Assembly (NCBI GenBank): GCA_041397825.1
Contig: JAWKVX010000004.1
Span: 434,001-498,000 of the forward strand
DNA: 64,000 bases
Source of the DNA: JANNSX01 sp041397825
Lineage (GTDB): Bacteria; Pseudomonadota; Alphaproteobacteria; Rhizobiales; Hyphomicrobiaceae
Direction of reading: 5' to 3'
Shown here: in pieces, positions 44,237-54,052 of the stretch
Numbering within the stretch: the stretch's first letter is position 1
How the letters are laid out: every line of letters starts with the position of its first letter
Position numbers and translations under genes: made by a program
The notes under the pieces: generated by a model
What the model saw: the letters and a program-made list of their open reading frames with translations, nothing else
Told to the model about the DNA's origin: nothing
The model's database searches: none

Positions 44237-45682
44237 ATGGCCGACGTCACCTACGATGTCCTGATCATCGGCGCCGGTCCCGGCGGCTATGTCGCCGCTA
44301 TCCGCGCGGCCCAGCTCGGCTTCAAGACGGCCGTCGTCGAGCGGGAACACCTGGGCGGCATCTGCCTCAACTGGGGTTGCATTCCGACGAAGGCGCTCTT
44401 GCGTACCTCCGAGGTCTATCATCTCGCCACGCATGCGAAGGACTATGGGCTCCTGATCGACGGCAAGGTCGGTTTCGATCCGGCCGCCATCGTCAAGCGC
44501 TCGCGCACCGTCTCGAGCCAGCTCAATGGCGGTGTCGGGTTTCTCATGAAGAAGAACAAGATCGACGTCATCTGGGGCGAGGCGAAGATCACGAAGCCGG
44601 GCGAGGTCGTCGTCGCTCCGACCGCCAAGCCGGCGATGCAGCCGCAGCACGCGCCACCGAAAGGGACTCTTGCCGCGGGCACCTACACGGCGCGGCACAT
44701 CATCGTTGCGACCGGAGCTAGGCCGCGCGTCCTCCCGGGCATCGCCCCGGATGGCCAGCGCATTTGGACCTATTTCGAAGCGATGGTGCCGCCGTCGATG
44801 CCGAAGTCGCTCATCGTCATGGGATCTGGCGCCATTGGTATCGAGTTCGCCTCCTTCTATCGGACGATGGGCGCCGAGGTGACCGTCGTCGAGTTGCTGC
44901 CGCAGATCCTACCGGTCGAGGACATGGAGATCGCCGGGCTCGCCCAGCGCGCCTTCCAGAAGCAGGGCATGAAGATCTTGACCGGCGCCAAGGTAACGAA
45001 GGTCGAGACATCCGCCGAGGCTGTCGCCGCCACCATCGATCTCGGCAACGGCAAGACCGAGGTGATCGCGGCCGAGCGCCTGATCTCGGCGATCGGTGTC
45101 CAAGGAAATGTCGAAGGCTTGGGTCTCGAAGCGCTGGGCGTCAAGATGGACCGGGGCATCATCGTCACCGACGGGCTCGGGCGGACCAGTGTCGCGGGCC
45201 TCTATGCCATCGGCGATGTGGCCGGGCCACCGATGCTGGCGCACAAGGCCGAGCACGAAGGCGTGATCTGCGTCGAGGCGATTAAGGGTCTGGCGGTCCA
45301 TCCGATCGACAAGCTGCTCATTCCGGGGTGCACCTATTGCCATCCCCAGATTGCCAGCGTCGGCCTGACCGAGGCGAAGGCCAAGGAGCGCGGCCACGAG
45401 GTGAAGATCGGCCGCTTCCCCTTCCGCGCCAATGGCAAGGCCATTGCGCTCGGCGAGCCGGAGGGGTTGGTCAAGACGGTGTTCGATGCCAAATCCGGCC
45501 AGCTTCTGGGCGCTCATCTGTTTGGCGCTGAGGTCACGGAGCTGATCCAGGGCTTCACCGTGGCGATGCAACTCGAGACGACGGAGGCCGAGCTGATGCA
45601 TACGGTCTTCCCGCATCCGACGCTCTCCGAGATGATGCACGAGAGCGTGCTCGACGCTTATGGACGCGCGATTCATACGTAG
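44237..45682 (+). CDS. lpdA: Dihydrolipoyl dehydrogenase
   Basis: FAD disulfide oxidoreductase, 481 aa, the E3 subunit of 2-oxo acid dehydrogenase complexes. IIGAGPGGYVAA binds FAD and the redox pair is Cys43/Cys48 in GGICLNWGCIPTK. The catalytic HPHPTLSE region near the C-terminus is present (VFPHPTLSEMMHE). An insertion near residues 130-150 (AMQPQHAPPKGTL) is as in alphaproteobacterial pyruvate dehydrogenase E3. Downstream lipA fits lipoate-dependent metabolism. It starts 6 bp after gmk. Confidence 0.95.
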   Translation: MADVTYDVLIIGAGPGGYVAAIRAAQLGFKTAVVEREHLGGICLNWGCIPTKALLRTSEVYHLATHAKDYGLLIDGKVGFDPAAIVKRSRTVSSQLNGGVGFLMKKNKIDVIWGEAKITKPGEVVVAPTAKPAMQPQHAPPKGTLAAGTYTARHIIVATGARPRVLPGIAPDGQRIWTYFEAMVPPSMPKSLIVMGSGAIGIEFASFYRTMGAEVTVVELLPQILPVEDMEIAGLAQRAFQKQGMKILTGAKVTKVETSAEAVAATIDLGNGKTEVIAAERLISAIGVQGNVEGLGLEALGVKMDRGIIVTDGLGRTSVAGLYAIGDVAGPPMLAHKAEHEGVICVEAIKGLAVHPIDKLLIPGCTYCHPQIASVGLTEAKAKERGHEVKIGRFPFRANGKAIALGEPEGLVKTVFDAKSGQLLGAHLFGAEVTELIQGFTVAMQLETTEAELMHTVFPHPTLSEMMHESVLDAYGRAIHT

Positions 45683-45733
45683 TCCGGGAGTGCGTGCGTT
45701 GACACCCCAGGGCCCGGAGGTCCAGGGTCCAGC

Positions 45734-46969
45734 ATGCTGAAAGAAGATCCGAGAACGACAATGCGGACACTGCTGCTGTTTGCCCTTTCCGTCGTTGCGT
45801 GCCTTTCTATGCCATTCGGAGCGGTGGCCGATGAGAGCAAGCTGCGCCGCTTCGGCGCCACCATCGATGTCGAGGCGCACGGCGAGGATCGGGTCGTTGC
45901 CGGTGGCGCCAAGGTCAGGGTTGGCGGCCGGGCCGGCGGAGACGTGTGGATCGGGGGCGCCGAGGTGACGCTCGACGCCGAGGTCGTGGGCCTGGCCCGC
46001 ATCGCTGGCGCGACCGTCAGTATTCGGGGTCCGGTCGGCGGCGACCTTCTCGCCGCGGGCTCGATCGTCGAGATCGCCAACGAGACGGGTGGCGACGGGC
46101 GAATCCTGGCGGCGCGCGCGACGATTTCCGGCCATTTCGCGCGTTCGGTGGAAATCTCCGCCGCAACCGTCGAGCTGACGCCCGAGGCCTCGGTCGGCGG
46201 CCTGACCGATATCGACGCAGCGAAGGCGACGCTCGCGGGCTCGCTTCAGGGGCCGCTCGAGCTGCACGCGCAATCGGCCCGGATCGACGCAACCGTCACT
46301 GGCCCGGCCGAAATCACGGGCTTCGACATCACCATCGGTCCTGCGGCAAGGTTCGGCAGCGATCTGACCATCTACTCGAGCGCCGAGCCCAAGATCGATC
46401 CCGCGGCCGAGGTGAAGGGCAAGCTGTGGGTGCGTCCGATGAAGGATTCGCCCATGATGCGCGCCTATCGCGACGGCGGTTGGATCGCCCGTGCCCGTGT
46501 CGCCCTGATGATCGCCGCCGGCGGGCTGCTGACCGGCATTCTCTTCCTCTGGGTCGGACGCGGCGCGGTCGAGGATGCGATCGACCGGCTCGTCGAGGAG
46601 ACCGGATGGAGCGGGTTGGTCGGCGCGTTGGCGCTCCTCCTCGTGCCGGTGCTCGTCATCCTGCTGTCGATCACCGTGGTCGGACTGCCGCTCGGGGTCT
46701 TTCTGCTGCTGGCCCTGCCACTCGCCCTGGCCTTGGGCCTGGCGGCCACCGGCTTCGGTCTCGGCGAGTTCGTGCTCAATCGCGAGGGCGAACCCCGGTC
46801 GGCGGGCGCGCGCGTGCTCATGCTGCTGATCGGCCTGCTCATACTGGCGGTTCTGGCGATCATTCCTTATGCCGGACCGCCGGTCGCCGCCATCGCCGTC
46901 GTCTTCGGCTTCGGCGCCGTGCTCCGCGCCATCCGAGGGCGATTGCGGCCGGCGGGCGAGCCCTCATGA
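45734..46969 (+). CDS. Predicted exported beta-helix and membrane protein of unknown function
   Basis: 411 aa. A signal peptide covers about residues 10-33 (start may be ATG at 45761). Residues ~40-235 are a string of short Gly/Val/Ala strands (AGGAKVRVGGRAGGDVWIGG, ATISGHFARSVEISAATVEL) that look like a bactofilin-like or polymer-forming parallel beta-helix. Three to four transmembrane segments follow (about 257-282, 301-350, 360-395). The architecture suggests an envelope protein with a periplasmic beta-helix anchored in the inner membrane. It lies between lpdA and lipA; function unknown. Confidence 0.8.
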   Translation: MLKEDPRTTMRTLLLFALSVVACLSMPFGAVADESKLRRFGATIDVEAHGEDRVVAGGAKVRVGGRAGGDVWIGGAEVTLDAEVVGLARIAGATVSIRGPVGGDLLAAGSIVEIANETGGDGRILAARATISGHFARSVEISAATVELTPEASVGGLTDIDAAKATLAGSLQGPLELHAQSARIDATVTGPAEITGFDITIGPAARFGSDLTIYSSAEPKIDPAAEVKGKLWVRPMKDSPMMRAYRDGGWIARARVALMIAAGGLLTGILFLWVGRGAVEDAIDRLVEETGWSGLVGALALLLVPVLVILLSITVVGLPLGVFLLLALPLALALGLAATGFGLGEFVLNREGEPRSAGARVLMLLIGLLILAVLAIIPYAGPPVAAIAVVFGFGAVLRAIRGRLRPAGEPS

Positions 46970-47001
46970 CCTTGGCCAGGACGACGGAGTAGGATCGTAC
47001 C

Positions 47002-47949
47002 ATGCCGACGCTGATCGATACGAAGAGTCGGCCGCGCCACCCGGAGAAGGAGGGCCGGCCCGAGACGCCTTTGCTCCGCAAGCCCGCCTGGATCCGGGTC
47101 AAGGCACCCGGCGGCCCGGTCTATGCCGAGACACAGGCGATCGTGCGGACCAAGGGGCTCCACACGGTCTGCGAGGAGGCGGGTTGCCCCAACATCGGCG
47201 AGTGCTGGTCGAAGCGTCACGCCACCATGATGATCATGGGCGACACCTGCACGCGCGCCTGTGCCTTCTGCAACGTCAAGACGGGACTTCCCTCCCCGCT
47301 GGACCGGGACGAGCCCGACCGGGTGGGTGATGCCGTCGCGGCGCTCGGTCTCACGCATATCGTCATCACGTCGGTCGACCGCGATGATCTCGCCGATGGC
47401 GGTGCCGCGCATTTCGCAGCCGTCATCCGCGCCATCCGCCACCGCGCGCCCGGTGCGACCGTCGAGGTGTTGACTCCCGACTTCCTGCGTAAGGATGGTG
47501 CGCTCGAGGTGGTCATTGAGGCGCGCCCCGATGTCTTCAACCACAATCTCGAGACCGTGCCATCTCGCTATCTCACCATCCGGCCGGGGGCCCGCTACTA
47601 CCACTCACTCCGTCTGCTCGATCGCGCCAAGGCGCTCGATCCTTCGCTGTTCACGAAGTCGGGCATCATGGTCGGTCTCGGCGAGGAGCGGAACGAGGTA
47701 TTGCAGGTGATGGACGACCTGAGGTCGGCCGGGGTCGACTTCCTGACCATCGGCCAGTATCTGCAACCCTCGCGTCGTCACGCGCCGGTCGACCGCTTCG
47801 TGCCGCCCGAGGAGTTCGAGGCCTATGCCCGGATCGCGACTGCCAAAGGATTCCTGCTGGTCTCGTCGAGCCCGTTGACGCGCTCCTCGCATCACGCCGG
47901 CGAGGACTTCGAGCGACTGAAGGTCGCCCGGCAGGCGGCAGGCCGTTAG
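47002..47949 (+). CDS. lipA: Lipoyl synthase
   Basis: Radical-SAM enzyme inserting sulfur into octanoyl groups, 315 aa. Both cluster motifs are intact: the auxiliary cluster Cys57, Cys62, Cys68 and the radical-SAM cluster Cys83, Cys87, Cys90 (CTRACAFC). The C-terminal RSSHHAG supplies the serine ligand. With lpdA upstream it supports the lipoyl-dependent dehydrogenase complexes. Confidence 0.96.
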   Translation: MPTLIDTKSRPRHPEKEGRPETPLLRKPAWIRVKAPGGPVYAETQAIVRTKGLHTVCEEAGCPNIGECWSKRHATMMIMGDTCTRACAFCNVKTGLPSPLDRDEPDRVGDAVAALGLTHIVITSVDRDDLADGGAAHFAAVIRAIRHRAPGATVEVLTPDFLRKDGALEVVIEARPDVFNHNLETVPSRYLTIRPGARYYHSLRLLDRAKALDPSLFTKSGIMVGLGEERNEVLQVMDDLRSAGVDFLTIGQYLQPSRRHAPVDRFVPPEEFEAYARIATAKGFLLVSSSPLTRSSHHAGEDFERLKVARQAAGR

Positions 47950-47994
47950 GATAGGGTCCCGGAGAGAATCGGGGCTTTCGACACGCGGATCGCC

Positions 47995-48465
47995 ATGCGG
48001 ACCTTCAAGACACGGCGCACAGTTCGCCACAGCGCCGACCAGATGTTCGAGCTGGTCGCCGACGTCGAGCGCTATCCGGCCTTCGTACCGCTCTGTCAAA
48101 ATCTCAAGGTCAGGGATCGTCGGACGATCGGGGGGAAGGAAACGCTGACGGCCGACATGACGGTGGCCTACAAGATGTTTGCGGAGACCTTCAAGAGCCG
48201 GGTGACGCTCGATCGGGCGGCACAGACGATCCTCGTCGAGTATCTCGACGGCCCGTTCAAGTCGCTCGAGAACCGCTGGCGGTTCATGGATCTCGCCGAA
48301 GGCGGCTCGGAAGTCGACTTCTATATCGCCTACGCCTTCAAATCGTTCGCGCTCGATCTACTCGTCGGCAGCGTGTTTGACAAGGTCTACCAGCGCATGG
48401 TCGAGGCCTTCGAGATTCGGGCCGACGCAATCTACCGGAACGTCAAAGCCGCCTCGACCGCCTAG
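47995..48465 (+). CDS. COQ10/RatA-type START domain protein
   Basis: 156 aa START/SRPBCC protein with the family signature MFELVADVERYPAFVPLC and YLDGPFKSLENRWRF, then DFYIAYAFKS. Alphaproteobacterial members are the likely coenzyme-Q-binding COQ10 type; the family also includes RatA. The position after lipA is usual. The stop TAG overlaps the convergent rsmA stop by three bases. Confidence 0.9.
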   Translation: MRTFKTRRTVRHSADQMFELVADVERYPAFVPLCQNLKVRDRRTIGGKETLTADMTVAYKMFAETFKSRVTLDRAAQTILVEYLDGPFKSLENRWRFMDLAEGGSEVDFYIAYAFKSFALDLLVGSVFDKVYQRMVEAFEIRADAIYRNVKAASTA

Positions 48466-49310
48466 CTGGCCGGCCGCTTCGATAGCATCGAGGCGATGCG
48501 GCAGAATTCGGCGACCGTCAACTGCTCGGCGCGCTTCTCGGGCGGGATCCCGCAATCGCCCAGCAGCACCTCGGGATCGGCCACGATCTGGCGAAGAGAG
48601 GCGCGAAGCATCTTGCGCCGCTGACCGAAGGCCGCGGCGGTCAACTTGCCGAGCACGGTCGATGAGCCGGCGGGGAGCGGCTGGGCGCGCGGGATGAGCT
48701 GGATCACCGCCGACTCGACCTTGGGAGGCGGCGTGAACGCCTGCGGCGGCAGCGAGAACAGGATCCTCGGCGTCGTACGCCACTGCGCGAGGACGGCGAG
48801 GCGCCCAAACGCCTTGGTGCCGGGCAGGGCGACGATACGCTCCGCGACCTCCTTCTGAAACATCAGTGTCAGGCTGTCGAACCAGGGCGGCCACGGTTCG
48901 ATGGTCAACCAGCCGACGAGCAGCATCGTCGCGACCGCGTACGGCAGATTGGCGACGACGACGGTCGGTCCGCTGAGATGCGGCCGGATCTCGACCTCGA
49001 GCGCATCGCCCTCGATCACCTCGAAGCGACCGGGATAGTGCCCGGAGATCTCGGCGAGCGCCGGCAGGCAGCGCGGATCGCGCTCGATGGCGACGATCCG
49101 TTCGGCACCTTCGAGGAACAGGGCGCGTGTCAGGCCGCCCGGTCCGGGCCCGATCTCGACGACTGTCTTGCCAGCCAGAGGTCCGGCGGCTCGCGCGATC
49201 CGCTGCGTCAGATTGAGATCGAGGATGAAGTTCTGGCCGAAGCTCTTCTTGGCGGTGAGGCCGTGCGCGGCGATCACCTCGCGGAGCGGGGGGAGGCCGT
49301 CCGGCGTCAT
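48462..49310 (-). CDS. rsmA: 16S rRNA dimethyladenosine transferase
   Basis: KsgA/RsmA, 282 aa, dimethylating two adjacent adenines near the 3' end of 16S rRNA. FGQNFILDLN, the SAM motif VEIGPGPGGLTRAL, and the catalytic ANLPYAVAT are present. The ATG at 49310 overlaps the pdxA stop by 4 bp, the standard pdxA-rsmA coupling. Confidence 0.95.
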   Translation of the reverse strand: MTPDGLPPLREVIAAHGLTAKKSFGQNFILDLNLTQRIARAAGPLAGKTVVEIGPGPGGLTRALFLEGAERIVAIERDPRCLPALAEISGHYPGRFEVIEGDALEVEIRPHLSGPTVVVANLPYAVATMLLVGWLTIEPWPPWFDSLTLMFQKEVAERIVALPGTKAFGRLAVLAQWRTTPRILFSLPPQAFTPPPKVESAVIQLIPRAQPLPAGSSTVLGKLTAAAFGQRRKMLRASLRQIVADPEVLLGDCGIPPEKRAEQLTVAEFCRIASMLSKRPAS

Positions 49311-50344
49311 GACATCCTTGAGCGGCTCTGGGCGAGCCTGGCGGCAAGCCTGAGAGCTTGAACGAAGCTCTCCGGCGAGGCCTTGCCGGTGCCCGCTATG
49401 TCGAAGGCCGTGCCGTGGTCGGGCGAGGTGCGGACGAACGGCAATCCGAGGGTGACGTTGACGCCCGTGTCGAAAGAAAGCGTCTTCACCGGGATCAGCG
49501 CCTGGTCGTGATACATGGCAACGACGGCATCGTAGGTCTTGCGGGCCGCCGCATGGAACAGCGTGTCGGCCGAGAAGGGGCCGGCCGCGCGATGGCCGCG
49601 GGCGCAAAGCGTCTCGACAGCTGGGCGCACGATCTCCTCGTCCTCATGGCCGAGGCTGCCGCCTTCGCCGGCATGCGGATTGAGCCCGGTGAAGGCGATG
49701 CGCGGCGCTTCGATCGCAAACTCGCGTGCTAGCGCGGCGGCGACGATCTCGCCGACGTCGACCAAGTGGTCGACGGAGAGCGCCCCTGGGACGTCCCGCA
49801 GTGGGATATGCACGGTCGCCGGTACCACGCGAAGCACGTCCGAAGCGAGCATCATGACCGGCTTCACGCTCCGGCCGGTCGCTCGCTCGGCAAGCTCGGC
49901 CAGGAACTCGGTATGTCCTGGATGGTTGAACCCGGCCTCGTGCAGCGTCCGCTTGGCGATCGGATTGGTCACCACGGCAGCCGCTTGGCCATTGAGGGCG
50001 AGGCTGACGGCCATCTCGATGGCGGCAAGGACCGCCGGTGCATTGAGGGGGGTGGGTGAGCCTGGGACGGTCACCGTCGAGAGCTTGACGGGCAGGACCG
50101 GCAGGCTGCCAGGATCGCAGGCCGTCGCATCGCTGATCCGCGCGAGAGGCGCGATCTGGATGGATAGCCCAAGCCGGCGCGCGCGCTCTCCGAGGAGCTC
50201 GGGATCGGCCAACAGCGCGAACGCGGGGAGGGGCGCTTCGGCACGGTTCGCGAAGGCCGTGAGCGTAATATCCGGGCCGATCCCGGCCGGCTCACCCATC
50301 GTCACGGCAATTGGTCGCGCGCTCAGGGCTGTCTCAGTCGGCAT
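49307..50344 (-). CDS. pdxA: 4-hydroxythreonine-4-phosphate dehydrogenase
   Basis: Pyridoxine-synthesis enzyme, 345 aa. AVTMGEPAGIGPDI near the start, TNPIAKRTLHEAGF, GHTEFLAELA and the metal-binding MYHDQALIPVKTL and TSPDHGTAFDIAG are all present. The ATG at 50344 overlaps the surA end by 11 bp; the GTG at 50392 is less likely. Confidence 0.94.
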   Translation of the reverse strand: MPTETALSARPIAVTMGEPAGIGPDITLTAFANRAEAPLPAFALLADPELLGERARRLGLSIQIAPLARISDATACDPGSLPVLPVKLSTVTVPGSPTPLNAPAVLAAIEMAVSLALNGQAAAVVTNPIAKRTLHEAGFNHPGHTEFLAELAERATGRSVKPVMMLASDVLRVVPATVHIPLRDVPGALSVDHLVDVGEIVAAALAREFAIEAPRIAFTGLNPHAGEGGSLGHEDEEIVRPAVETLCARGHRAAGPFSADTLFHAAARKTYDAVVAMYHDQALIPVKTLSFDTGVNVTLGLPFVRTSPDHGTAFDIAGTGKASPESFVQALRLAARLAQSRSRMS

Positions 50345-51587
50345 CGCATTGCCGCGTCGGCCGCGCGCCGTTCCGGTATTCGATGAAGGCACTGCTGCAA
50401 AGATCGCTCAGCAGTCCCTTCGACAGCGCGGCCAGCTTCGAGTTCTCGATCTTGCTTTTGACGGCATTGCGCTTGATATCGGAGGCGGCGACGGTGTTCC
50501 GACTGCAGACGGCATAGAACTGGACACCACTGTCGCCATCGCCGGCCGACTCGGCGGAGACGAAGACAGGCGGTGTCACCATGCCCTTCTCGGCGTTGGC
50601 GAGCAGCGGTCGCACCTCTGCGGGCAGGCTCGAGAGCCGGACGTTGCCGAGATTGCGGTGTTTGGCGTTCTCGGCCGCGCGCGCGATCAGGGCCATGTTC
50701 GAGCAACCCTGGGCCTTGGCTCTGAGCTGGTCGGCCTCATCGAGCCGCTGGGCCATCACACTCTGGTTGAGCTTGCCGGGCATCAGGAGCGTCACCCGCT
50801 GCAGCTGCAACTGAACCTCGTCGGTCGGAGCCTCGGTCTCCTCGTCGCCACCGGCGGGTGTGACCGACGCGGTCGTCAGGGCCTCGTCGAGCTCGAGCTG
50901 GCCAACCGCCGCGTCGCCCCTGAATTTCCGGGCGAGCACACGCTGCCAGGAGATGCGCGTGCGGATATGTTGCTTGAAGGTGCCGGCCTTGATGCCTTGC
51001 GAGGAGAGGCCGGCCAGGAACTCCTTCTCGCCGACCCCCTGCCGCTTGGCGATCTCGGCGATCTGCGCGCCCACCTCGACATCATCCGCCAGCACGTCCA
51101 GACGCTTGGCCTCCTGAAGCTTCAGTCGCTCGCCGACCAAGAGCGCCAGTGCCTTGTCGCGGAGCTTCGGCCGCTCCTTGGCCATCATCTGGCCACGCAA
51201 GCCCTCGAGCTTCGCCTTCTCCTGGGCGATGAACTTCTGCTGGAGGGCCTTGATCTCCTCCTTGCCGACTTCGCGCGAGTTGAGGGTCGGATCGAGCTTC
51301 AGGGCGAATTTGATGAAGCGCTCGTTCTGCGTCTTCTTCATCTGCTCGAACTCGGCCTTCATGCGCTCCTGAACGCGGCGGTTGATCTGGTCCGATCCCA
51401 CCACCATGAGGGCGATCCGCTGATTGACATCGAAGGCTGTGATCGGGTCGTCGTTGACGATGGCGAGGATTGCTTGCTCGCTCTCGGCGTTCGCTGTCGC
51501 GGGTGCCAGGAGGACACCCAGCATCGCGACGAGAAGGATCGCGCGGAGGTGATCGATGGTGCGGGTGCTGGTCATAGTGCGTGACAT
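50334..51587 (-). CDS. surA: SurA-like periplasmic peptidyl-prolyl isomerase/chaperone
   Basis: 417 aa from the chosen start, GGAG being placed before the ATG at 51587. A signal peptide (HLRAILLVAMLGVLLAPATA, cleavage after ANA) is followed by a SurA N-terminal domain starting ILAIVNDDPITAFDVNQRI and a long helical region. The C-terminal parvulin-like region is divergent. It helps outer-membrane proteins fold and sits after lptD, as in E. coli and many alphaproteobacteria. Confidence 0.9.
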   Translation of the reverse strand: MSRTMTSTRTIDHLRAILLVAMLGVLLAPATANAESEQAILAIVNDDPITAFDVNQRIALMVVGSDQINRRVQERMKAEFEQMKKTQNERFIKFALKLDPTLNSREVGKEEIKALQQKFIAQEKAKLEGLRGQMMAKERPKLRDKALALLVGERLKLQEAKRLDVLADDVEVGAQIAEIAKRQGVGEKEFLAGLSSQGIKAGTFKQHIRTRISWQRVLARKFRGDAAVGQLELDEALTTASVTPAGGDEETEAPTDEVQLQLQRVTLLMPGKLNQSVMAQRLDEADQLRAKAQGCSNMALIARAAENAKHRNLGNVRLSSLPAEVRPLLANAEKGMVTPPVFVSAESAGDGDSGVQFYAVCSRNTVAASDIKRNAVKSKIENSKLAALSKGLLSDLCSSAFIEYRNGARPTRQCDAD

Positions 51588-51745
51588 GCCGATCTCCAGG
51601 CTCATCCGCATGATTCGCCCGTATCGATCATAACGGTCGGCGGACATTGGCCATAGCCGTACGTGAGTTCATCAGAATGGCAAGAGGAAGGCAATTCCTG
51701 CCGCTGCGTCAGGGCTTTGGCGTCGCAGCTCGCCCGAGCCCAGAC

Positions 51746-54052
51746 TTAGCCCTTGTCCTCCTCCGCCGATTTCGAGCCCAGCGCATCGGTCGTGAAGGAC
51801 GACCCGCCGAGGTTCTTCAGCTCGAAGCGGACGACGATGGACTGATCGGGCTCGATCTCGCGATCCTGAACGAAGCTCTCTTTATAGACCACCGAGAGGG
51901 CGAAGCACTCGTCGGCATATTTGACGCCGATGCTGTCGCTGATCGTCTGGTCGAGGTCGATGTTGTACCGGAGCGACCCGAGAGCGGTCCAACGATCGGT
52001 CAGTTGCACGGCGAGATTTCCGGACACCTCCTGGTCGTCCCGCACGACGCCGATCTGGTCGGTCGTGTGATCGAAGGCGTAGAGGAGGGAGCCGGAGACG
52101 GGACCGGCACTGAAGCTCGCGCCGAGATCCTCACGCTCGAGATCAAGCGTGTCGCTGCCGATACGGGTTTGAGCGACCAGGTTCAGATGGTGCGTCGGCG
52201 CGAAATAGAGCCCGGCGACATAGTCCGAGTCGTCGGTCTCGAGGCCGGTGTCGGAGCCGAACGGGTTCTCACCCGAGAGTTGCTGGCTCTGTCCGGCAAC
52301 CATGCGGACCGAGCCGCCGTTGTTCATCTGCCAGGTATACTGCAGACCATAGTTCAGCCGGACGCCCGTCTCGATACGGTCGTAGCCGGAGAACTTGTCG
52401 ATGTCGAAGAGCAGCGTGTCGTCGAAAACCAGGCTCTGTGCATCCTCGTTCGGCACCGGGATCTGCTCGATGTGGTCGGGTCGGGCCACGATCTGTACGA
52501 CCGGCTCGATGACGTGTGCCCCCCAATCGGTGTGGGTGACGAACGGGTACTGGTACTGCAAACCGGCGCCGACCTGTCCGCGGGTGATGTTGTCCTCGGC
52601 GGTTTGCACCCCGGTCGTCTCGTCGATGACGTTCGAGACGGCGTAGGCATCGCCACGGGCGAAGGCGAAGGGTGTATAGACTTGGCCCAGACCGTCGATC
52701 ATCTGCCGCCGCCAATTGACCTCGGCGATGATGCGGTTGGTGTCTGTCCCCTCGTCCCGGGACAGCGACAACGCATTTGCATCGAAGGAGAGCTCGCCCC
52801 CGAGGATGGGCGTGTCGACGACATAGTGATAGTCGACGCTCGGATGCGCCATCGATTCCGCGTTCGACGTGTCGTCGGTCAGGAGACCGCCGAAGTGGTA
52901 GACGTTGGCCCCGAAATAGTTCCTGAGGCTCTGGCCAACGATGTAACCCTGGGAGACTCGATCGGTCCTGAGCACGTTGTCGAGGTCGTAGTAGCGGCGG
53001 AACGTATCGTCGCTCTCGACCGTCACGTCCCAGCCTGCGCTCCACCACGAGCCGAGCGAGAAGTCGCCCTGGGTGACGAGGCTGCCGCGGAACTCGTTGT
53101 CGAAGTTGGCGATGCTCGTGCTCGCGACCTCGTCCTGGTCGTTCTGGTGGATGCCGGCGAGATCGAGAGAGTAGACACCATTCCTCACCCGATGCCGGAA
53201 GATCGCCCTGTAGAGCGTGCCCTCCTTGCTCGTGTAGCGATTGCGGAAGGTGACGTCCATGTTCGGGGCGAGTTCCCAGAAATAGGGAATCTCGACATCG
53301 GTGCCGAGGCGCTCACTCTGGGAGATGCTCGGTGCGAGGAAGCCCGAGCGCCGCTTCACGGACGGGTCCGGACTGTAGAAGTAGGGGATCCAGACGATCG
53401 GCATGCCGAGAACGTCGAAAAACGCGTCCTCGTAGTAGAGATTGCCCTCGGAGCGCTTGTGCGTGATCTTGCCGGCCCGGATCCGCCAGAGCGGGGGGTT
53501 GTCAGGGTTCCCCATGCAGGGTTTGCAGGGCGTATAGACGCCGGATTCGAAAACCGTGGTCTCGGCATCGGTACGCTGGGCGCGAGCAGCGGCGATGCGG
53601 GCATCGTCCTTGGTCACGATCTTCAGTGACGAGATGAAGCCGTCACGGAAATCGTCGGTCAGGGTGATGTGATCGGCGTTGATGACAGCGCCGTCGGGCT
53701 CCTTGATGCGGACATTGCCTTCGGCCGTCAGGGTGTTGGCGCCCTGATCGTAAATCACTTGCTCCGCCAGCAGCGTGTAGTTGTTGTAGTAGATCTCGAC
53801 ATTGCCCTTGGCCGTGACCTTGCTGCCGGCATTGTCATAGACGAGTTCATCGGCCTGCAGCAGCATCGGCTTCGAGTCGTCCTTGCGGGCGATCGAGGCG
53901 GGCGAAACGTCGAGGAGGTTCTGCTGCGCGTCAGCGGGGAGGGCGACCAAGAGCAAGGCAAGCAGCATCAGCAGACCGGTCACGTGGCCTAGCCACGACC
54001 GCTCCGCCGGTGTGCTTTCGGCACACACCGCCCCTCGACCCCCCAAGTCCAC
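51746..54052 (-). CDS. lptD: LPS-assembly outer-membrane protein LptD
   Basis: Outer-membrane LPS translocon barrel, 768 aa. A GTG at 54052 directly after the lptG stop (TAGTG) has an AGGAGG seven bases upstream and gives a normal signal peptide (LLMLLALLLVALPADA). The N-terminal OstA/LptA-like domain (LLQADELVYDNAGSKVTAKG) is followed by the CKPC pair and the conserved PLWRIRAGKITHK and FFDVLGMPIVWIPYF. The rest is a beta-barrel. The ORF is open to 54130, but that part overlaps lptG and has no signal. Confidence 0.94.
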   Translation of the reverse strand: MDLGGRGAVCAESTPAERSWLGHVTGLLMLLALLLVALPADAQQNLLDVSPASIARKDDSKPMLLQADELVYDNAGSKVTAKGNVEIYYNNYTLLAEQVIYDQGANTLTAEGNVRIKEPDGAVINADHITLTDDFRDGFISSLKIVTKDDARIAAARAQRTDAETTVFESGVYTPCKPCMGNPDNPPLWRIRAGKITHKRSEGNLYYEDAFFDVLGMPIVWIPYFYSPDPSVKRRSGFLAPSISQSERLGTDVEIPYFWELAPNMDVTFRNRYTSKEGTLYRAIFRHRVRNGVYSLDLAGIHQNDQDEVASTSIANFDNEFRGSLVTQGDFSLGSWWSAGWDVTVESDDTFRRYYDLDNVLRTDRVSQGYIVGQSLRNYFGANVYHFGGLLTDDTSNAESMAHPSVDYHYVVDTPILGGELSFDANALSLSRDEGTDTNRIIAEVNWRRQMIDGLGQVYTPFAFARGDAYAVSNVIDETTGVQTAEDNITRGQVGAGLQYQYPFVTHTDWGAHVIEPVVQIVARPDHIEQIPVPNEDAQSLVFDDTLLFDIDKFSGYDRIETGVRLNYGLQYTWQMNNGGSVRMVAGQSQQLSGENPFGSDTGLETDDSDYVAGLYFAPTHHLNLVAQTRIGSDTLDLEREDLGASFSAGPVSGSLLYAFDHTTDQIGVVRDDQEVSGNLAVQLTDRWTALGSLRYNIDLDQTISDSIGVKYADECFALSVVYKESFVQDREIEPDQSIVVRFELKNLGGSSFTTDALGSKSAEEDKG

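Noticed and set aside
44909..46273. 454-codon minus-strand ORF across lpdA and the next gene
   Set aside because: It spans two well-supported plus-strand genes and shows no family features.
51647..53629. 660-codon plus-strand ORF across lptD
   Set aside because: It is an antisense shadow of the clearly homologous lptD and shows only the Val/Asp/Ala-rich composition of mirror frames in GC-rich DNA.
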